Positions 20,428 to 30,090 of a DNA stretch of 64,000 nt are shown piece after piece. A program made the position numbers and the translations under genes. The notes beneath the pieces are model-generated. The model was not told the DNA's origin. It searched no databases and was given only the letters and a program-made list of their open reading frames with translations. This DNA comes from Acidimicrobiales bacterium (GTDB lineage Bacteria; Actinomycetota; Acidimicrobiia; Acidimicrobiales; Acidimicrobilacustridaceae): the NCBI GenBank assembly GCA_018401565.1, contig JAGYKS010000028.1:1-64000 (forward strand), read 5' to 3'. Every line of letters starts with the position of its first letter. The stretch's first letter is position 1.

Positions 20428-21996
20428 ATGAGTGCGGACTGGTGGACGTCGACGGTGGTGTACCAGGTGTACCCGCGGTCGTTCAGCGACAGCACCGGCA
20501 ATGGCATCGGCGACCTGCCGGGGATCACGGCCCGACTCGGTCATGTCGCCGACCTGGGCGCCGGGGCCATCTGGCTGTCACCGTTCTACCGGTCCCCCAT
20601 GGCCGACTTCGGCTACGACATTTCCGATCATTGCGCCGTCGACCCGCTGTTTGGCACCCTCGACGACTTCGACACGCTGGTGTCAACGGCTCACGGCCTG
20701 GGCCTGCGGGTACTGGTGGATTTCGTCCCCAACCACACCTCGGACCAGCACCCGTGGTTCGCCGCATCGCGGTCGTCTCGCCACGACCCCCAGCGCGACT
20801 GGTACGTCTGGCGTGATCCCGCCCCCGACGGTGGACCCCCGAACAACTGGGTGGCGTCGTGGGGTGGCGGCCCGGCGTGGACCCTCGACCCCACCACCGG
20901 CCAGTACTACCTCCATTGCTTCCTCAGCCAGCAGCCGGACCTCAACTGGGCCAACCCCGAGGTGGTGGCGGCCATGCACGAGGTACTGCGATTCTGGCTG
21001 GATCGCGGCGTCGACGGGTTCAGGGCCGACGTGGTCCACCTGATCGGCAAGGACCCGCTGCTCGGCGACGACGACCCCGACCTGATCCCCCTGCCGCATG
21101 TGGTGCTCAACCACCGCCCCGAGGCCCACCCGCTGCTGCGCGACCTCCGCCACCTGCTCGACGCCTACCCACATGCACCGGCCATGGTGGGCGAGGTGTT
21201 CCTGCTCGACACCAACGCCATGGCCGAGTACTACGGCAACGGTGACGAGCTCCACCTCAGTTTCAACTTCGCCCCGCTGTTCTCGCCGTGGGACGCCGGC
21301 TTGTGGCGCCGGCACATCGAGCGCACCGAGCAGGCGCTGGCACCGAGACAGGCGTGGCCAACGTGGGCACTGTCCAACCACGACGTCCCCCGACATCGGT
21401 CGCGTTACGGCGGCAGCGAGGACGTCGCCCGCAGCGCCGCCGTGTTGTTGATGTGCCTGCGGGGAACACCGTTCATGTATGCCGGCGAGGAACTCGGTCT
21501 CACTGACGCCGACGTGCCCGCTGACCAGCAGGTGGATCCGGGGGGTCGCGACGGGTGTCGCGCTCCTGTTCCGTGGACACGGGCGGCTCCCCATGGTTGG
21601 CCCGGCGACCAGCCATGGCTGCCATGGCCTCCTGACCCCGGTACCGCCAGTGCCGAGGCGCAACGACAGGATCCGGCGTCGATGTACCACCTGTACCGGC
21701 GCCTCATCGCCGTTCGCAATGCTCATGGGGCACTGCTCAGCGGCGACCAGCAACTGCTTGACACCCCCGACGGTGTGGTTGGGTGGCGGCGGTTGGACCC
21801 CGACGGCACCCAACACGTGACCGTTCTGGTGAACTTCGGTGGGGAGCCGGTCGACGTTGTCGTTGACCCTGACCGGGACGGAGAGGACGCGGCGACGCTG
21901 CTGGTGATCCTGTCGTCAGACGGACTGGGTGAGCGCACTGCCTTTACCGGCAGGCTGGGCGCCAACCAGTCGGTGGTTCTGGCTGGTCACCCCTGA
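20428..21996 (+). CDS. GH13 alpha-glucosidase
   Basis: Cytoplasmic-type alpha-amylase-family glycosidase, probably acting on malto- or isomalto-oligosaccharides, sucrose or trehalose-like sugars. It begins MSADWWTSTVVYQVYPRSFS and shows the GH13 motifs VDFVPNHTSDQHPWF, GFRADVVHLIG (nucleophile Asp), VGEVFLLD (acid Glu) and LSNHDVPRHRSRYGG (third Asp). After the barrel comes a C-terminal beta domain (VTVLVNFGGEPVDVVVD). The 522-residue frame is unbroken. I prefer ATG 20428 to the open frame upstream because it starts at the usual family position. No sugar transporter is adjacent. Confidence 0.93.
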   Translation: MSADWWTSTVVYQVYPRSFSDSTGNGIGDLPGITARLGHVADLGAGAIWLSPFYRSPMADFGYDISDHCAVDPLFGTLDDFDTLVSTAHGLGLRVLVDFVPNHTSDQHPWFAASRSSRHDPQRDWYVWRDPAPDGGPPNNWVASWGGGPAWTLDPTTGQYYLHCFLSQQPDLNWANPEVVAAMHEVLRFWLDRGVDGFRADVVHLIGKDPLLGDDDPDLIPLPHVVLNHRPEAHPLLRDLRHLLDAYPHAPAMVGEVFLLDTNAMAEYYGNGDELHLSFNFAPLFSPWDAGLWRRHIERTEQALAPRQAWPTWALSNHDVPRHRSRYGGSEDVARSAAVLLMCLRGTPFMYAGEELGLTDADVPADQQVDPGGRDGCRAPVPWTRAAPHGWPGDQPWLPWPPDPGTASAEAQRQDPASMYHLYRRLIAVRNAHGALLSGDQQLLDTPDGVVGWRRLDPDGTQHVTVLVNFGGEPVDVVVDPDRDGEDAATLLVILSSDGLGERTAFTGRLGANQSVVLAGHP

Positions 21997-22817
21997 TGCC
22001 ATCAGTGGCCATCTTGATGGCCCTGGCCGTAGGCAGCGCCCTGCTGGGGACCCTCGGGGGCCTGGGCGGAGCAATCTTTTTGGTTCCGGCGCTGATCCTT
22101 GCTGGTGTCGAACCGGTGGTGGCCGTTCCGCTGGGGGCAGCCTCGGTGGTGGCCGGTTCACTGGCTGCTGGGCCCAGTCAGCTGCGCAGCGGAATGGTGC
22201 ACCATCGCATCGGCGTCAGTATCGAGGTCCTCGCCGCCAGCGGCGCCATCGTGGGGGCCGTCATTGGCAATGCAGTTGACGCCAAGGTGCTCACCTGGGT
22301 TCTTGTGGTCGTGGCGTTGGGCGCAGCGGCCATGGCTGCCCGACCCACACCGCTGTACAACCTGCCCGATCGCATCTACGACAATGACCTGCCCGGTGAG
22401 TGGCCCGGGACTCTGGGGGGCACCTACCGCCTCGGAGACGAGGCGGTCCCCTATCACGCCCGGCGGGTCCCGATCGCGCTGGGGGCCATGTCCCTGGCTG
22501 GCGTGGTGTCAGGTCTTGCCGGGGTGGGCGGAGGCTTCATGAAGGTGCCCCTGATGCGTGAGGTGATGCGTGTTCCCATCAAGGTGGCTGCCGCCACCAG
22601 CACGTTCACGGTGGGGATTACCGCCGCAGTGAGCCTCATCGTCTACAGCCGTCAGGGCCGCGTCGACGCAGGATCCACCGTTGCCATCGTGGTGGGGGCC
22701 ATCGTTGGTGGCATCGTTGGAACCAGGATCGCATCCCGCCTCGATCCCCGCCTCATGCGCAAGGTGCTGGCGGTCCTGCTGGTGGTGGTGGCCGTCATTT
22801 TGGTGGTCCGCCAATGA
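21996..22817 (+). CDS. TauE/SafE-type sulfite/organosulfur permease
   Basis: A 273-residue membrane protein with about eight helices. The two TauE/SafE half-signatures are ALLGTLGGLGGAIFLVPALI and GVVSGLAGVGGGFMKVPLM. Members export or import sulfite, sulfoacetate or other small anions. The substrate is not visible here. ATG 21996 shares its A with the stop of the glucosidase gene, and the stop overlaps the next start as ATGA, so all three are likely cotranscribed. Confidence 0.9.
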   Translation: MPSVAILMALAVGSALLGTLGGLGGAIFLVPALILAGVEPVVAVPLGAASVVAGSLAAGPSQLRSGMVHHRIGVSIEVLAASGAIVGAVIGNAVDAKVLTWVLVVVALGAAAMAARPTPLYNLPDRIYDNDLPGEWPGTLGGTYRLGDEAVPYHARRVPIALGAMSLAGVVSGLAGVGGGFMKVPLMREVMRVPIKVAAATSTFTVGITAAVSLIVYSRQGRVDAGSTVAIVVGAIVGGIVGTRIASRLDPRLMRKVLAVLLVVVAVILVVRQ

Positions 22818-23128
22818 GCGGTCAATGGCCCGACGCCGACGATCCGACGGGCCCACCAGGGCTTGGGGCCCGCCTGCGCCGCCAACAGGTTCTGGGTGTG
22901 GTCCTGGTGGTTCTGGTGGCCATTGTGGGGCTGCTGGCGGTGGCGGCGCTGGTCACAAGTGGTGAAACCTCCGACTCCCTCGCCAAACTCACCGTGGCAG
23001 CCCTCATTGCCGCCCCCGTCGTGCGGGTGGCGTGGCTGGCTGTGCGCTGGTTGCGACTTGGCGACATCCGCTTCGCCCTGGTGTCGGCTGCGCTGCTCGC
23101 CGTGGTGGGCGTCGCCGCTGTGGTGTGA
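22814..23128 (+). CDS. DUF1634-like small membrane protein
   Basis: A 104-residue protein with three predicted helices (VLGVVLVVLVAIVGLLAVAA; LTVAALIAAPVVRVAWLAV; FALVSAALLAVVGVAAVV) and a short hydrophilic N-terminus. DUF1634 proteins are typically encoded directly after TauE/SafE permeases, which fits this position and the four-base overlap. It may be an accessory subunit. Its 3' half overlaps the apparent end of the convergent rnd gene. Confidence 0.75.
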   Translation: MSGQWPDADDPTGPPGLGARLRRQQVLGVVLVVLVAIVGLLAVAALVTSGETSDSLAKLTVAALIAAPVVRVAWLAVRWLRLGDIRFALVSAALLAVVGVAAVV

Positions 23129-24316
23129 CCCACAACGGATCCACCGGCAATCCGGTGGCGCTACCGGTTGATCGGGCCTCGAGAACCAGGCGTCCGTCGC
23201 CTTCAAAGGCCAGTGCGGCCCGGCCTTCCACGAGGTCACGGATGGGCTGACCCATGACTTCACTGCGCCACCCGATGGCCAGTCGTGCGTCGTCGTCACC
23301 TCGCAGCACCGCCTCGATGTCGTTACGGGTGGCCAACAGCGACGGGTCGATCTCCAGATCCCGCCCCAGCTGACTCACCCACGCCGTCACCAGGGCAACT
23401 GCCGGACGCAAGGCCCGATCCAGTTCGGGTGCCACGGCGGCGACCGGTGGTGCGGTGCGCTCGGCGCCACGGGCCACTGCCGCCAGCAGGCCCTCAGCGG
23501 CCCCGCCCCCGGTGTGGCGTCCATCCACTCCCCGAAGAGCAGACAGCTGGTCACGGGTGGTGGGGGCTCGCTGGGCGATGGTGACCACAGCCATGTCGGG
23601 CAGGACAAAGCGAACCGGTTGGTCCAGCTCTGCGGCACGACGCTCTCGCCAGGCTGCCACCTCGATGGCGATGGTGCGGGCCTTGCCCTTGAGCTGACGG
23701 GCCTCCTTGATCCGCATCCACGACATCTCGGGGTCTCGTTCACCACGGTTGCGGGTTCGGCGCAGTTCGATCTCGTCGATGGCCCACTGCCGGCGGCCGC
23801 GGGCGTCGAGCTGCGCCAGCTCCAAATCCCGGATTTCCAGCAGGTAGGCAACATCGGAGGCGGCGTAGGTGAGCTGGCGACTGCCCAAAGGCCGCGCCAA
23901 CCAGTCGGTCATCCGCTCGGCCTTGGCCAACTCCACGCCCACATAATGCTCACACAGGGTGGTGAGTGATGGCGTCGACATCCCCAAAAACCCAGCGGCG
24001 ACCTGGGTGTCGTACATCGTCGCCGGAATCTCACCCACCGTCAGGTCCAGCACCTCGAGATCCTGATCAGCGGCATGCAACACACACTGCGATCCCGAGG
24101 TGAACAGCGGGGCCAGCGCCCGCACGTCCACGGCCAGCGGATCGACCAGCACGAGTCCGCCCGCCCACGCAATCTGGATCAGGGCCAGCTGGGGGTAATA
24201 GGTGCGCTCACGATGGAACTCGGTGTCCAGGGCGTAGGCGGGCTCTGCGAGCAGGACATCCACCACCGAGTCGAGATCGGCATCTTGCTCGATGAGACGG
24301 GGGTTGTGGTGGTCAC
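23004..24316 (-). CDS. rnd: Ribonuclease D-family 3'-5' exoribonuclease (frameshift at start)
   Basis: DEDD exoribonuclease for 3' processing of tRNA and other stable RNA. The catalytic motifs are present as YALDTEFHRERTYYP, VLHAADQDLEVL and LTYAASDVAYLLEIRDLELA, followed by an HRDC-like helical part. The frame seems to begin at an internal GTG. A one-base shift in a CCCCC run near 24303 connects it to GTG 24316, which overlaps the mobA-rhodanese stop as GTGA and supplies the expected residues RLIEQDADLDSVVDVLL. The C-terminal tail beyond LVLEARSTGS is arginine/proline-rich and overlaps the convergent DUF1634-like gene by 125 bases. The true stop is probably earlier, near 23130. Confidence 0.88.
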
Positions 24317-25266
24317 CCGGGCTGGTCTCCGCTCACCGTGGCAGCACCCGACTCCACCCACGCCACGGTTCCGCCGATCACATTGACGGCGTCCACGTCG
24401 TGAGATCGCAGGAACTCAACCGCACGCCCGCTTCGGGCCCCGGAGCGGCAGATCACATACACAGGGCCGTCGCCGGCAAAGGCTTCGATCCGGTCGGGCA
24501 CATCGGCCAGCGGGATCAGCACAGCCCCGGGAACGTGGACTTCGGCGTACTCGTCAGGTTGGCGGACATCGATCAACCGGCCACCTGCGTCGAGCTGCGC
24601 AGCCAGTGAAGCAATGTCGATCTGGGGAATGTCCATGCTGAACTCCTTCACCAACTGGTGTCCCCCGAAGCGAGGCACGTCGGAATCGTACCGTGCCACG
24701 TCGGCTGGCGAATCAAGGTCCAGTGCAGCGGTGGCGTCGATGCCCACGTCAACGACGGTGTGCCCGACAGCAACGGCATCGATCAGGCTGGTGAGACTCG
24801 ACCCACCTGAAGCCATCCATCGAGCGGCGACGGGCGCACACGCCTGCCGCCGCCACGCTGACAGCGTCGGGTGTCGACGCCCACCCGACACCGCCACAGC
24901 GACGGCCGCTGGTGCGTCGCTGCCAACACTCGCACCGAGTCCTGCGACCAGGGTTGACACCGTGTCGGCACCAAGGCCCGGGTGGTCACAGGCCGCCACC
25001 ACCAGCACTCCAGCGGCACAACGATCAAGTGCATCGGCCACCGCCACTCCCGGACCCCGCCCGGGCCACCGATCGTTCACGCACTGCAACCCTGCTGCGG
25101 TGAGCGCCTCGGCGTCGCCTCCCAGAGCGTGCACCCGCCGGGCGCCAGCACCGGCCAGGGCACCGGCGACCGTGACCGCCAGCGCCTGACCCCTCACTTC
25201 CATGAGGGCCTTGTCACGACCCATGCGAGACGACGACCCGCCACACAGCACTACTGCGTCAAACAC
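24313..25266 (-). CDS. mobA: MobA-like nucleotidyltransferase joined in frame to a rhodanese domain
   Basis: Residues 1-195 look like a molybdenum-cofactor guanylyltransferase or related nucleotidyltransferase (VVLCGGSSSRMGRDKALMEV; VVAACDHPGL; LDLDSPADVARY). Residues 212-317 are a complete rhodanese (DVRQPDEYAEVHVPGAVLIP; active loop VICRSGARSGRAVEFL). Rhodaneses occur in molybdopterin and thio-transfer pathways, so a partnership is sensible. However, the rhodanese part has its own ATG (24636) with AAGGAG at 24643-24648 six bases upstream. The continuous frame may therefore be two genes joined by a sequence error. It is followed by rnd with a four-base overlap. Confidence 0.82.
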   Translation of the reverse strand: MFDAVVLCGGSSSRMGRDKALMEVRGQALAVTVAGALAGAGARRVHALGGDAEALTAAGLQCVNDRWPGRGPGVAVADALDRCAAGVLVVAACDHPGLGADTVSTLVAGLGASVGSDAPAAVAVAVSGGRRHPTLSAWRRQACAPVAARWMASGGSSLTSLIDAVAVGHTVVDVGIDATAALDLDSPADVARYDSDVPRFGGHQLVKEFSMDIPQIDIASLAAQLDAGGRLIDVRQPDEYAEVHVPGAVLIPLADVPDRIEAFAGDGPVYVICRSGARSGRAVEFLRSHDVDAVNVIGGTVAWVESGAATVSGDQPG

Positions 25267-25304
25267 CTCGACTGCATCAAAGACGGCGCCTTGCCGGGGT
25301 GCAG

Positions 25305-26586
25305 TCAGGGTGCGACACCCCCGTACGACGCAGCCACGCCCCGGCTGACACCGTGGTTGGCAACGGCGTCGGACAGGTCAGCCAGGAACTCGCCCACCAC
25401 GCGACGGTGATAGGGGAACACCATCATGTGGAGTCCGCCTTGTTGACGGTCGAGGTTCCAGCCCCGGTCGTCCATGACGTCACCGACTGCACTGATGTCG
25501 TGGACCGACGACCCGAACTCGAACAGGGTCATGTCGGGCGATCCATGGACCTCGAGTCCGTCGATGGCGTTGATGCCCGAGGCGAACCCGTCGCTGGCCT
25601 CAAGAACCTGGGCCGCCTTGGTCAGGTACCCCTGTTCACCGAGAAAGTTGATGGCCGCCCACGCTCCGGCCATGCGCCGCCGCCGGCCGGGTGCCGGCAG
25701 TGGTGGGCGATCCGTACAGGCCACCTGGCCAGTTGTCGTACAGGAACCACTGCCGGCGCACCATGGCCGGGTCGCGATAGGCGATGGTGGACACACCCTT
25801 GAAGGCATAGCCGTACTTGTGGATGTCAGCCGACAGCGAGGTCACCCCCTCAACCCGGAAATCCCACGGCGGCACCTCGCGCCCGAGGCGCTCCATCCAC
25901 GGGAGCATCCAGCCACCCAGACAGGCGTCCACATGACACAGCACCCCTCGGCTGGCTGCCAGCGCAGCGATCTCGGGGATGGGATCGACAACCCCAAACG
26001 GGTAGCACGGGGCCGACCCCACCACCAGAGCGGTGCGATCGTCCATGGCCGCTGCCATGGCCTCGGGATCGGCCCGCAGGTCGTCACGATGCCCGGTGGT
26101 GATGAGTTCCATCCCGAGGTAGTGGCATGCCTTGGCCACCGCTGGGTGAACGGTGTCGGCGGCCACCACCGTGGGATTGGTGACTCCCCGCTCCGAGCGG
26201 GCGTGCTCGCGGGCGGTGTACACGGCCAAAAACAGGCTTTCGGTGCCACCGGAGGTCACGGACCCGGCCTTGGGACTGGTGTGAAACAGCGACATGGCTG
26301 CAGCCACCACCTCGGACTCGATGCGCGCCAGCGACGGGTACTTGAACGGGTTCAGCCCGTTTTCGTGAAGGAACGAGGCCCCAACCCGTTCGAGCAGCTC
26401 CTCGAGCTCGTCGTCGTCGGGGTTGTACACCAGGCTGAACGAGCGACCGCCCCGCCAGTCCAGATCACCAGTACGCATGCTGGCCAGCTCGCTGGCCACT
26501 TCGGTGGCTGGGCGCCCTTGAGCCGGCATGGCGAGTGGTGCCATGGTGACGGTCGGGCGGTCAGTGCCTGGCGCATCTGTGTCCAT
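25305..26586 (-). CDS. PLP-dependent decarboxylase/lyase, group II (frameshifted once)
   Basis: Fold-type I PLP enzyme of the glutamate decarboxylase/sphingosine-phosphate lyase group. Landmarks are NPFKYPSLARIESEVVAAAM, TSGGTESLFLAVYTAREHA (PLP phosphate site), LCHVDACLGGWMLPWMERLG and SLSADIHKYGYAFKGVSTI, which holds the cofactor Lys. The frame changes near 25690 after GLYGSPTTAGTRP, and the rest (MAGAWAAINFLGEQGYLTKA to SYGGVAP) completes the small domain. The substrate is uncertain. The motifs are closest in memory to bacterial sphingosine-1-phosphate-lyase-like proteins rather than GadB. ATG 26586 lies 43 bases after the flavin reductase stop. Confidence 0.87.
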
Positions 26587-26628
26587 GGGGTCAGCCTATG
26601 GGGTGACGGCGACAGTGTCAGCCCGATC

Positions 26629-27189
26629 TCAACCGCCGTAGTTCATGCGGGTGTCTTCCATCCGCAACACCGGAGTGTCTTCGGCGGAGTGGAACCCTGC
26701 GTCACGCACTTCCCCGATGAAGAAGGTGTGACCACCGCAGTCCACGGCCTGGGTGACCTCGCAGTCCATCCAAGCCACGGCCTGGGTCAGGATGGGGGCT
26801 CCGGTGACGCCGTCACGGAACCCGAAACCGTTGAGGGTCATGGCCTCGCTGTCGACGTCAACTGGCTTGGTGAACTTGCGCACGATGGCACGATCGTTGC
26901 GGTCCACCGTGCACAGGCTGAACACACCTCCAGCCGAGATGAGTTCGTGGGTCAGCGCAGGCTTTTCCACCCCGATGCCGACCAGCTTTGGTTCGAAGGC
27001 GACCTGAGTCGCCCAGTTCAGCGTCATGGCGTTGCGCCGGTCACCGTGGCGGCTGCCCACCACGTACAGCCCGTACGGCAACGTCCACAGCACACGCCGA
27101 CGCAGCCGGTCGTACTCCTCCTGGCCGGTGGCATCGACGACTCCGGGCGGATAGGGCCCGATCGGGCCAGTGCCTCCGGGTGAACCCAT
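26629..27189 (-). CDS. Flavin reductase-like FMN-binding protein
   Basis: A 186-residue split-barrel protein of the flavin_reduct family, using FMN/FAD with NAD(P)H or serving as the reductase partner of a monooxygenase. It shows VLWTLPYGLYVVGSRHGDRR, NAMTLNWATQVAFEPKLVGI and VEKPALTHELISAGGVFSLC, followed by GHTFFIGEVRDAGF. ATG 27189 is preferred. An upstream open extension is basic and runs through the neighbouring DUF3151 gene. The stop of DUF3151 lies four bases upstream. Confidence 0.88.
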   Translation of the reverse strand: MGSPGGTGPIGPYPPGVVDATGQEEYDRLRRRVLWTLPYGLYVVGSRHGDRRNAMTLNWATQVAFEPKLVGIGVEKPALTHELISAGGVFSLCTVDRNDRAIVRKFTKPVDVDSEAMTLNGFGFRDGVTGAPILTQAVAWMDCEVTQAVDCGGHTFFIGEVRDAGFHSAEDTPVLRMEDTRMNYGG

Positions 27190-27193
27190 GGCC

Positions 27194-27671
27194 TCAACCA
27201 CCCGCCGGTGGCACCACCGGCGCGTCAAGATCTGCTGGCGGCCACGACGGATCCAGTTGCAACAGGAACAGGGCGCACCGCTCCTGCTCGTCGTGTTCGC
27301 CAATGGCCGCCGCCGTTCGCTCCACGCCGGCGAGGCACCGGAGAAATCCCCGGTTGCCCTCGTGTTGCCAGCGCACAGTCAGCCGCTGCGCTATCCGCTC
27401 GCCCGCAACCGGTCCAGGCCCCGGTGGTAGCCCACCCGGTAGGCGGCATAGGCATCGATGGTGGTGGGCGACAGATCACCCAACATCGCCCACGCCAGCG
27501 ACGACCTCGGCGCTGCTGCGCGCCACACATGGCCACCGCCGCCCGACGCCCGTCGACGGGGCCGTCCATGGCGGCGTCGAGCGCCGCACGCAGACTGGCG
27601 GGCTCGGGATCGACAATGGTCTCGGGAGGACCTGACGTGGACAGTCCGATGGGTCGGGAGGGATCGCTCAT
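27194..27671 (-). CDS. DUF3151 family protein (frameshifted)
   Basis: Actinobacterial DUF3151 protein of unknown function. Three pieces assemble. They are MSDPSRPIGLSTSGPPETIV with SLRAALDAAMDG, then SSLAWAMLGDLSPTTIDAYA and AYRVGYHRGLDRLRASG (the family core), and finally QHEGNRGFLRCLAGVERTAA and AIGEHDEQERCALFLLQLDP. Frame changes lie near 27520 and 27400. The family usually reads HEPNRGFLRAL at the third block, and that match is clear. It lies between the hydrolase and flavin reductase genes, 23 and 4 bases away. Confidence 0.82.
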
Positions 27672-27694
27672 GCCCCAGACCCTACCGGGGCTGG

Positions 27695-28574
27695 TCACCA
27701 GGTGAGGCGGGCGATGGCTCTGTCCACCATGGCTGCGACCGCGGCGGGATGGGTCATGTGCGCACCGTGGTCGGCACCTTCGACCTCCATCACCTCAGCA
27801 CCGTTGATCAGATCGGCGAGATGGGCGACGGCCCGCTTGTGGCGGTCGGTTGTTCGGGTCCCAACGCCGAGCACCACCGGTTGACGTATCGAACCGAAGT
27901 CGAGATTGGCCGCGCCCCGGGCGGCATCCAGGTCGGCCAACAGCGCCGGGCCTTCGGCCCGCCGTGCCTGCTGAACCCGCGGACCCAGCCCCTCCCAGCG
28001 GTCGTCACCAATCATGCGTCGCAGGAATGCCTCCATGGCCATGGCCCCGCGCTCTGCCTCGTCGGTCGGCCCGGCAGCATCTGCCGCCTCCCGGGCTGAA
28101 GCCCCGGCCTGCCCTCGTCCCCACCACGATGCCCACGGTGTCGGTGGCTCGTAGGCGACCAGGGCATCGATCAGTTCCGGGGCCCTGAGTGCAGCTCCGA
28201 GCCCCACCAGACCCCCGAGTGAATGCCCGAGCACCACGACCGGCCCGCCAACGCCCGTGTCAGCGCCCGTGTCAGCGGTGGTGGTGGCGGCTGTGCGTGG
28301 TGGCTGCGATGACCGACAACACGTCGTCTATCTGCGACGCCAGCAGGGCTGCTGGTGTCGTGACCTGCGGGCGGTCGGGCGGCAACAGAACGCCCGTAAC
28401 CCCGCCGGTCGTAGCGAACCAGCTGCACGCCAGCGAGGTACCGCCCAACCCGGGCAAAAGCTGCGCCCGGTCGGCGGCACCATGGACGAACACCACCGTG
28501 ACGGGGCCGCCGGCCCTTCGGTGGACGGCCAGGCCATCGACGACCTCAACCGAACCTGTCGCCGGGGCGGTCAA
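27695..28574 (-). CDS. Alpha/beta hydrolase (frameshifted)
   Basis: Serine hydrolase fold. Pieces are GGPVTVVFVHGAADRAQLLP (oxyanion HG), QLVRYDRRGYGRSVAARPPA, VVLGHSLGGLVGLGAALRAP (nucleophile Ser in GHSLGG) and the late MEVEGADHGAHMTHPAAVAA with the catalytic His. Frame changes lie near 28430 and 28300-28240. A 12-base duplication (28249-28272) sits just before the nucleophile strand and adds LTRA. The start is uncertain. TTG 28574 is the first usable codon and lies 11 bases after the pyk stop. The substrate is unknown. Confidence 0.82.
28249..28272. repeat. Perfect-but-one 12-bp tandem duplication inside the hydrolase gene
   Basis: CAACGCCCGTGT (28249-28260) is followed directly by CAGCGCCCGTGT (28261-28272), and a third, diverged unit begins CAGCGGTGG. 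On the coding strand it gives a repeated LTRA. The period equals that of the repeats at 1477 and 11020. Confidence 0.7.
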
Positions 28575-28584
28575 CGGTTCGGGT

Positions 28585-30025
28585 TCACGGCACCATGACC
28601 AGACGCACCGTGTCGGTCGCCTGGCCGGGGTAGTAGTCCGAGCCGTGCAGAACTGGCCACCAGGTCACCCGACGAGACCATTCCGGTGTCCACGGCAGCG
28701 GCAAGCACCTGATCAATGGCGTTGATGCCGTCCACCCCTGCGGGCAGCAACAACGGCGTTGCCCCCCAACTCAGGGACAGCTGATGGCAGGTCCGGTCGT
28801 CGGTACTGAAAGCCAGAATGGGGGCCACGGGCCTGAACTTGGCGATGGACCTGACCGTGAAGCCCGTTCGGGAGATACACAGGATGGCACTGGCGCCAGT
28901 GTCGGTTGCGGTTCGCCAGGCGGCCATGGACATGGCGTTGCTGACGGCGTCGTCACGTGACTGCTGGCTGACCTGCAACCGGTGATGCACCGCCACGGTC
29001 GTGGCCCACCGCTCGTAGTCGAACTCCTCGTCGGCACGCTTTGCGATCCGGGCCATGGTGGCCACGGCGTTCACGGGATCGGCGCCCACGGCCGACTCCG
29101 CCGACAGCATCAGGGCACTGGACCCGTCGAACACTGCGTTGGCGATATCGGACGCCTCTGCACGCGTGGGCGATGGCGCCGTCACCATCGACTCCAGCAT
29201 CTGGGTGGCAGTGATCACCGGACGGCCCTGGGCGATACAGGTGCCGATGATGTGCTTTTGAAGGTGGGGAACCTCTTCGATCGGGAACTCGGCGCCGAGG
29301 TCGCCTCGAGCCACCATGATGGCTCCGGCCGCCGCCACGATCGCCTCAAGGTTGTCCACCGCGGCACGGGTCTCGATCTTGGCCACCACCAGCGGGCCTT
29401 CGGGGTGGGGTTCGGTTCCCACCCGACGCACGTCGTGCGCACTGCGCACGAACGACAACGCCACCATGTCCACGCCAACCTCAACGAAGGCGTCCAGCAA
29501 CCGCAGATCCTCGGGGGTCGGGGCTGCCACCCTGAGTCGGTCGGCAGGGACGTGTACCCCGGGCCGACCCTTGAGCGGTCCCCCATGCAGGACCCGCACC
29601 ACCAGGGCGGCTCCGGTGTGTTCCACGGCCTCCACCACCACCGCTCCATCGCCAAAGGCGAGGTGGTCACCGAGCTGCACATCCTCGAGCAGGCTGGGGT
29701 AGTCCACCGTGATGACTTCGGCTGAACTCGCCCCGACCCCGGGCTCCACCCGGATGAGCGAACCAGCGTTGAGCACCAGGCCATTGCCGGCAAGCGAACC
29801 GGCCCGGACCTTGGGGCCGGGAAGGTCGACCAGGATTCCGACCCTGCGGCCCATCTCGGCTGAAATCGTCCGGATGCGGGCAAATCTCTCCAGGGCGATC
29901 TCAAGGGTCTCGTGGGCCAACCCGAGTCGGGCCACGTCCATCCCGGCTGCCATCATCGCCCGAAGCGACTCCGGGGAGTCCGATGCCGGACCGATGGTTG
30001 CCACCACCTTGGTGCGGCGATTCAT
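28585..30025 (-). CDS. pyk: Pyruvate kinase with altered cation site (frameshift near C-terminus)
   Basis: Converts phosphoenolpyruvate and ADP to pyruvate and ATP. It starts MNRRTKVVATIGPASDSPES. Active-site segments are VVAKIETRAAVDNLEAIVAA (Lys, Glu), IMVARGDLGAEFPIEEVPHL and VITATQMLESMV. Residues 33-38 read RLGLAH where other pyruvate kinases have R-hydrophobic-NFSH, so the Asn and Ser that bind K+ are missing. Residues 67-74 read DLPGPKVR, with Lys in place of the Glu of K+-dependent enzymes. The frame shifts near 28650, and the corrected C-terminus is GSDYYPGQATDTVRLVMVP, stopping at 28585. ATG 30025 fits the family start. Confidence 0.93.
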
Positions 30026-30090
30026 GCTGAGCTCGTGGGGGCCATGGGGCAACGATACCGGCAACGCACTGCGCCCTAGACTCCGTCGGT

